The notes below the pieces were generated by a model, which worked only from the letters and a program-made list of their open reading frames with translations, did no database searches and was not told where the DNA came from. A DNA stretch of 64,000 nucleotides, from the NCBI RefSeq assembly GCF_024609215.1, contig NZ_JANIPD030000001.1, forward strand, positions 372,001 to 436,000, in the 5' to 3' direction. The number at the start of each line of letters is the position of its first letter. The first letter of the stretch is position 1. Positions 62,412 through 64,000 of this stretch are shown in pieces. Source of the DNA: Curtanaerobium respiraculi. Its GTDB lineage: Bacteria; Actinomycetota; Coriobacteriia; Coriobacteriales; Eggerthellaceae. The position numbers and the translations under genes were made by a program.

Positions 62412-64000
62412 CTATCCTTGCAGCTCCTCGACGATTTCGGCCATGGTGAGGATCCTGATATTCCTGCTCGGAAGCGAACGCAGGAAGGTCTTTCCGTACC
62501 CCTTGGTCGCCAACCTCCTGTCGGCGAGGACCAGATTGCCGGTATCCGTCGACGACCTGATCAGCCTGCCCGCGGCCTGCTTCACCTCGAGCACGGCGGC
62601 GGGCAGGACATAGTGGGCCCATGATTGCGAATCGATATGCTGGCGCGCCTGGGACAGGGGATCCGTCGGCTTGCCGAAGGGCAGTTTGGGGATCACCACG
62701 GTTTTGAGCGTGGCGCCGGGGGCGTCGAAGCCCTCCCAGAAGCTCTTCAGGGCGAACAGCGATAGGTGTTCGTCGGCGATGAACTCGTCGCGCAGGCCTT
62801 TCACGCTCACCCCCCATTTCTGGCAAACAACGCGCAGGTCGTGGGGTTTCAACGCGGGTTGAACGACATCGTGGCTCCGCTCCATCTCCCGGCGATTGGT
62901 GAACAGCGTGAGGGTGCTCCCCTGTTGCGCGAGGTGGATCCCGATGAGGAATCGCGCCAACGCATCGAGATAGCTTTGGTCGTTCGGGTCGGGCATATCT
63001 GACGCAACGAACACCGACATATTCCGGTCGAAGTCGTAGCTGCTATCCAAATGGCGGGTTTCAAAGGAGGAATGCTCGCTTTGCCCGAGTCCCAATGCGG
63101 AGGTGAAGATATCGAAGGAATCATCGATGGTCATGGTGGCGGATGTGAACACGATACTGTGCGTGCGGGCGTACAAGGTCTCATTCATCTCCGCACCGAC
63201 ATTCATCATGAGCGCTTCCAGAGATTCATATCCCTTGAACCGACCACCTGGGTGCTTGATCAGGTGCGCTGAATACGCGTAGGTGTCCGGCCCTTCGAAG
63301 AGGATGGTCTCGCATGCGCCGATTTGGTCTTTCAACGAAAGCGCCACGCTTGCGATATCGCGTTGCGCGGAAGCTGCCGCGGGGATGTCCTCCATGAGGG
63401 ATACCATACCCTGACAGGCTTTGATGAGATTTTCGGCGGCATCGCACAGGACATGGGCGAGGTCGCACAGGTTTTTGAACGAGTAGCTCGAACGCACTTC
63501 GTCGTTGATCCACACATCAACCGTGTCATATCCCTTCGACCTCGTGTTCTGGTCGAAGAACAGCAGGTCGTGGATATGGGCTATGAACTCTCGCGCCGCG
63601 TCAGCGTAGGCTGCGCCTGCACGCTGCGCACGGCCGCTGAGGGCGAACACCAGCGTGTCTCCCGGCGAGAGCCCTTCATCGGAGCCGGTGCGATCTTCGG
63701 TCGGGAGAAGCTCGGCGGCCCTCTCCTCGGAAATGTTCACCAGACCCACAAGGCGCCGCTCGGCTTGGGAGAACACGCTGCGGGAAGGGTCGGCGGGGGC
63801 GATCTTTCGAGTGATTCGATCAATCTCCCCGGCATCGAGTTTGCAGCTGAACGCCCGCCTGGCTTCGTCCTCGGCTCCGTGCGCCTCGTCGACCACCCAA
63901 TAGCGGAGGGGAGGGAGCAACCCCCCTTCAGCGTTGATGTCGCAGAACAGCATGGTCTGATTCGTGACGACGATCTCGGCACGCTCCGCTCGCAGGCGCG
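62412..64000 (-). CDS. DinG-family ATP-dependent helicase, N-terminal part outside window
   Basis: The frame is open to the right edge; the 529 residues visible are the C-terminal part of a DinG/XPD-like superfamily 2 helicase. They show AEIVVTNQTMLFCDI, the DEAH box YWVVDEAHGAEDEA, TSATMTIDD, SLFALKSFWEGFDAPGAT and the motif VI VKQAAGRLIRSS. The Walker A and any Fe-S Cys cluster would lie outside. It unwinds DNA (R-loops, repair intermediates). The frame must not be read as starting at the internal ATG near 63953. Confidence 0.87.
   Translation of the reverse strand, partial: RLRAERAEIVVTNQTMLFCDINAEGGLLPPLRYWVVDEAHGAEDEARRAFSCKLDAGEIDRITRKIAPADPSRSVFSQAERRLVGLVNISEERAAELLPTEDRTGSDEGLSPGDTLVFALSGRAQRAGAAYADAAREFIAHIHDLLFFDQNTRSKGYDTVDVWINDEVRSSYSFKNLCDLAHVLCDAAENLIKACQGMVSLMEDIPAAASAQRDIASVALSLKDQIGACETILFEGPDTYAYSAHLIKHPGGRFKGYESLEALMMNVGAEMNETLYARTHSIVFTSATMTIDDSFDIFTSALGLGQSEHSSFETRHLDSSYDFDRNMSVFVASDMPDPNDQSYLDALARFLIGIHLAQQGSTLTLFTNRREMERSHDVVQPALKPHDLRVVCQKWGVSVKGLRDEFIADEHLSLFALKSFWEGFDAPGATLKTVVIPKLPFGKPTDPLSQARQHIDSQSWAHYVLPAAVLEVKQAAGRLIRSSTDTGNLVLADRRLATKGYGKTFLRSLPSRNIRILTMAEIVEELQG

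Overview
The window is high-GC bacterial chromosome. It most resembles the class Coriobacteriia (Eggerthellaceae-type gut actinobacteria). The gene content suggests this: a three-subunit molybdopterin oxidoreductase beside a NarL-type two-component system, a classical menaquinone operon, a Coriobacteriia-style VaFE/SpaA surface protein, and an HrcA/CIRCE-controlled groES-groEL. This placement is inference from gene content; no rRNA gene is present. No phage, insertion sequence or CRISPR array is visible. The region looks like core chromosome with a few accessory islets: two surface proteins and one toxin-antitoxin module framed by palindromic elements.

Layout. 1-2441: a beta-helix surface protein that runs off the left edge and is out of frame at a G7 tract in its signal peptide. 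2747-6892: an amidohydrolase, then a K+ channel-type transporter with a 44-residue membrane peptide, an exported small protein and RsgA. 6975-7173: a hairpin-rich spacer ending in a strong bidirectional terminator. 7349-11807: xpaC-telA plus a HelD-like helicase. 11992-14378: divergent metY and metA, forming an O-acetylhomoserine sulfhydrylation route to methionine. 14429-17701: modABC-modD molybdate/tungstate uptake. 17882-21026: a divergent iron/siderophore-type ABC importer. 21097-24031: an RNA methyltransferase and groES-groEL. 24317-30400: a PhsABC/Psr-like oxidoreductase and its NarL-family two-component system. 30453-36173: purB, two TrkA-type K+ regulators, two PspC proteins and a CorC/CNNM protein. 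36255-39587: an LAQTG-anchored pilin-like protein. 39839-44289: purL and a HAD phosphatase. 44336-45273: RelE/RelB-type toxin-antitoxin between two near-identical long inverted repeats. 45278-48053: perR, ahpC and an unusual AhpF-like reductase. 48213-50455: feoAB behind a DtxR/IdeR-like iron box. 50607-59016 (minus strand): gph-menF-menD-menH-menB-menE/menC. 59033-59217: a perfect parS site and tRNA-Gly(CCC). 59235-64000: a degenerate M28-like membrane protein and a DinG-family helicase cut by the window edge.

How the genes fit together. The mod importer supplies the metal for the molybdopterin enzyme, and the men operon makes the quinone that its cytochrome b subunit would exchange electrons with. 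The feo and siderophore-type importers feed its many Fe-S clusters. PerR-AhpC-AhpF covers the peroxide stress of an anaerobe meeting oxygen. Several operons carry visible control sites: CIRCE, a Per-box-like site, an iron box, and palindromes overlapping the mod and iron-ABC promoters. The most unusual items are the G7 tract that puts the beta-helix adhesin out of frame, the paired palindromic elements with a compensatory change in both arms, the exact parS consensus, the MenE-MenC fusion, and an M28 relative that has lost most of its metal ligands and carries an insert of about 650 residues.
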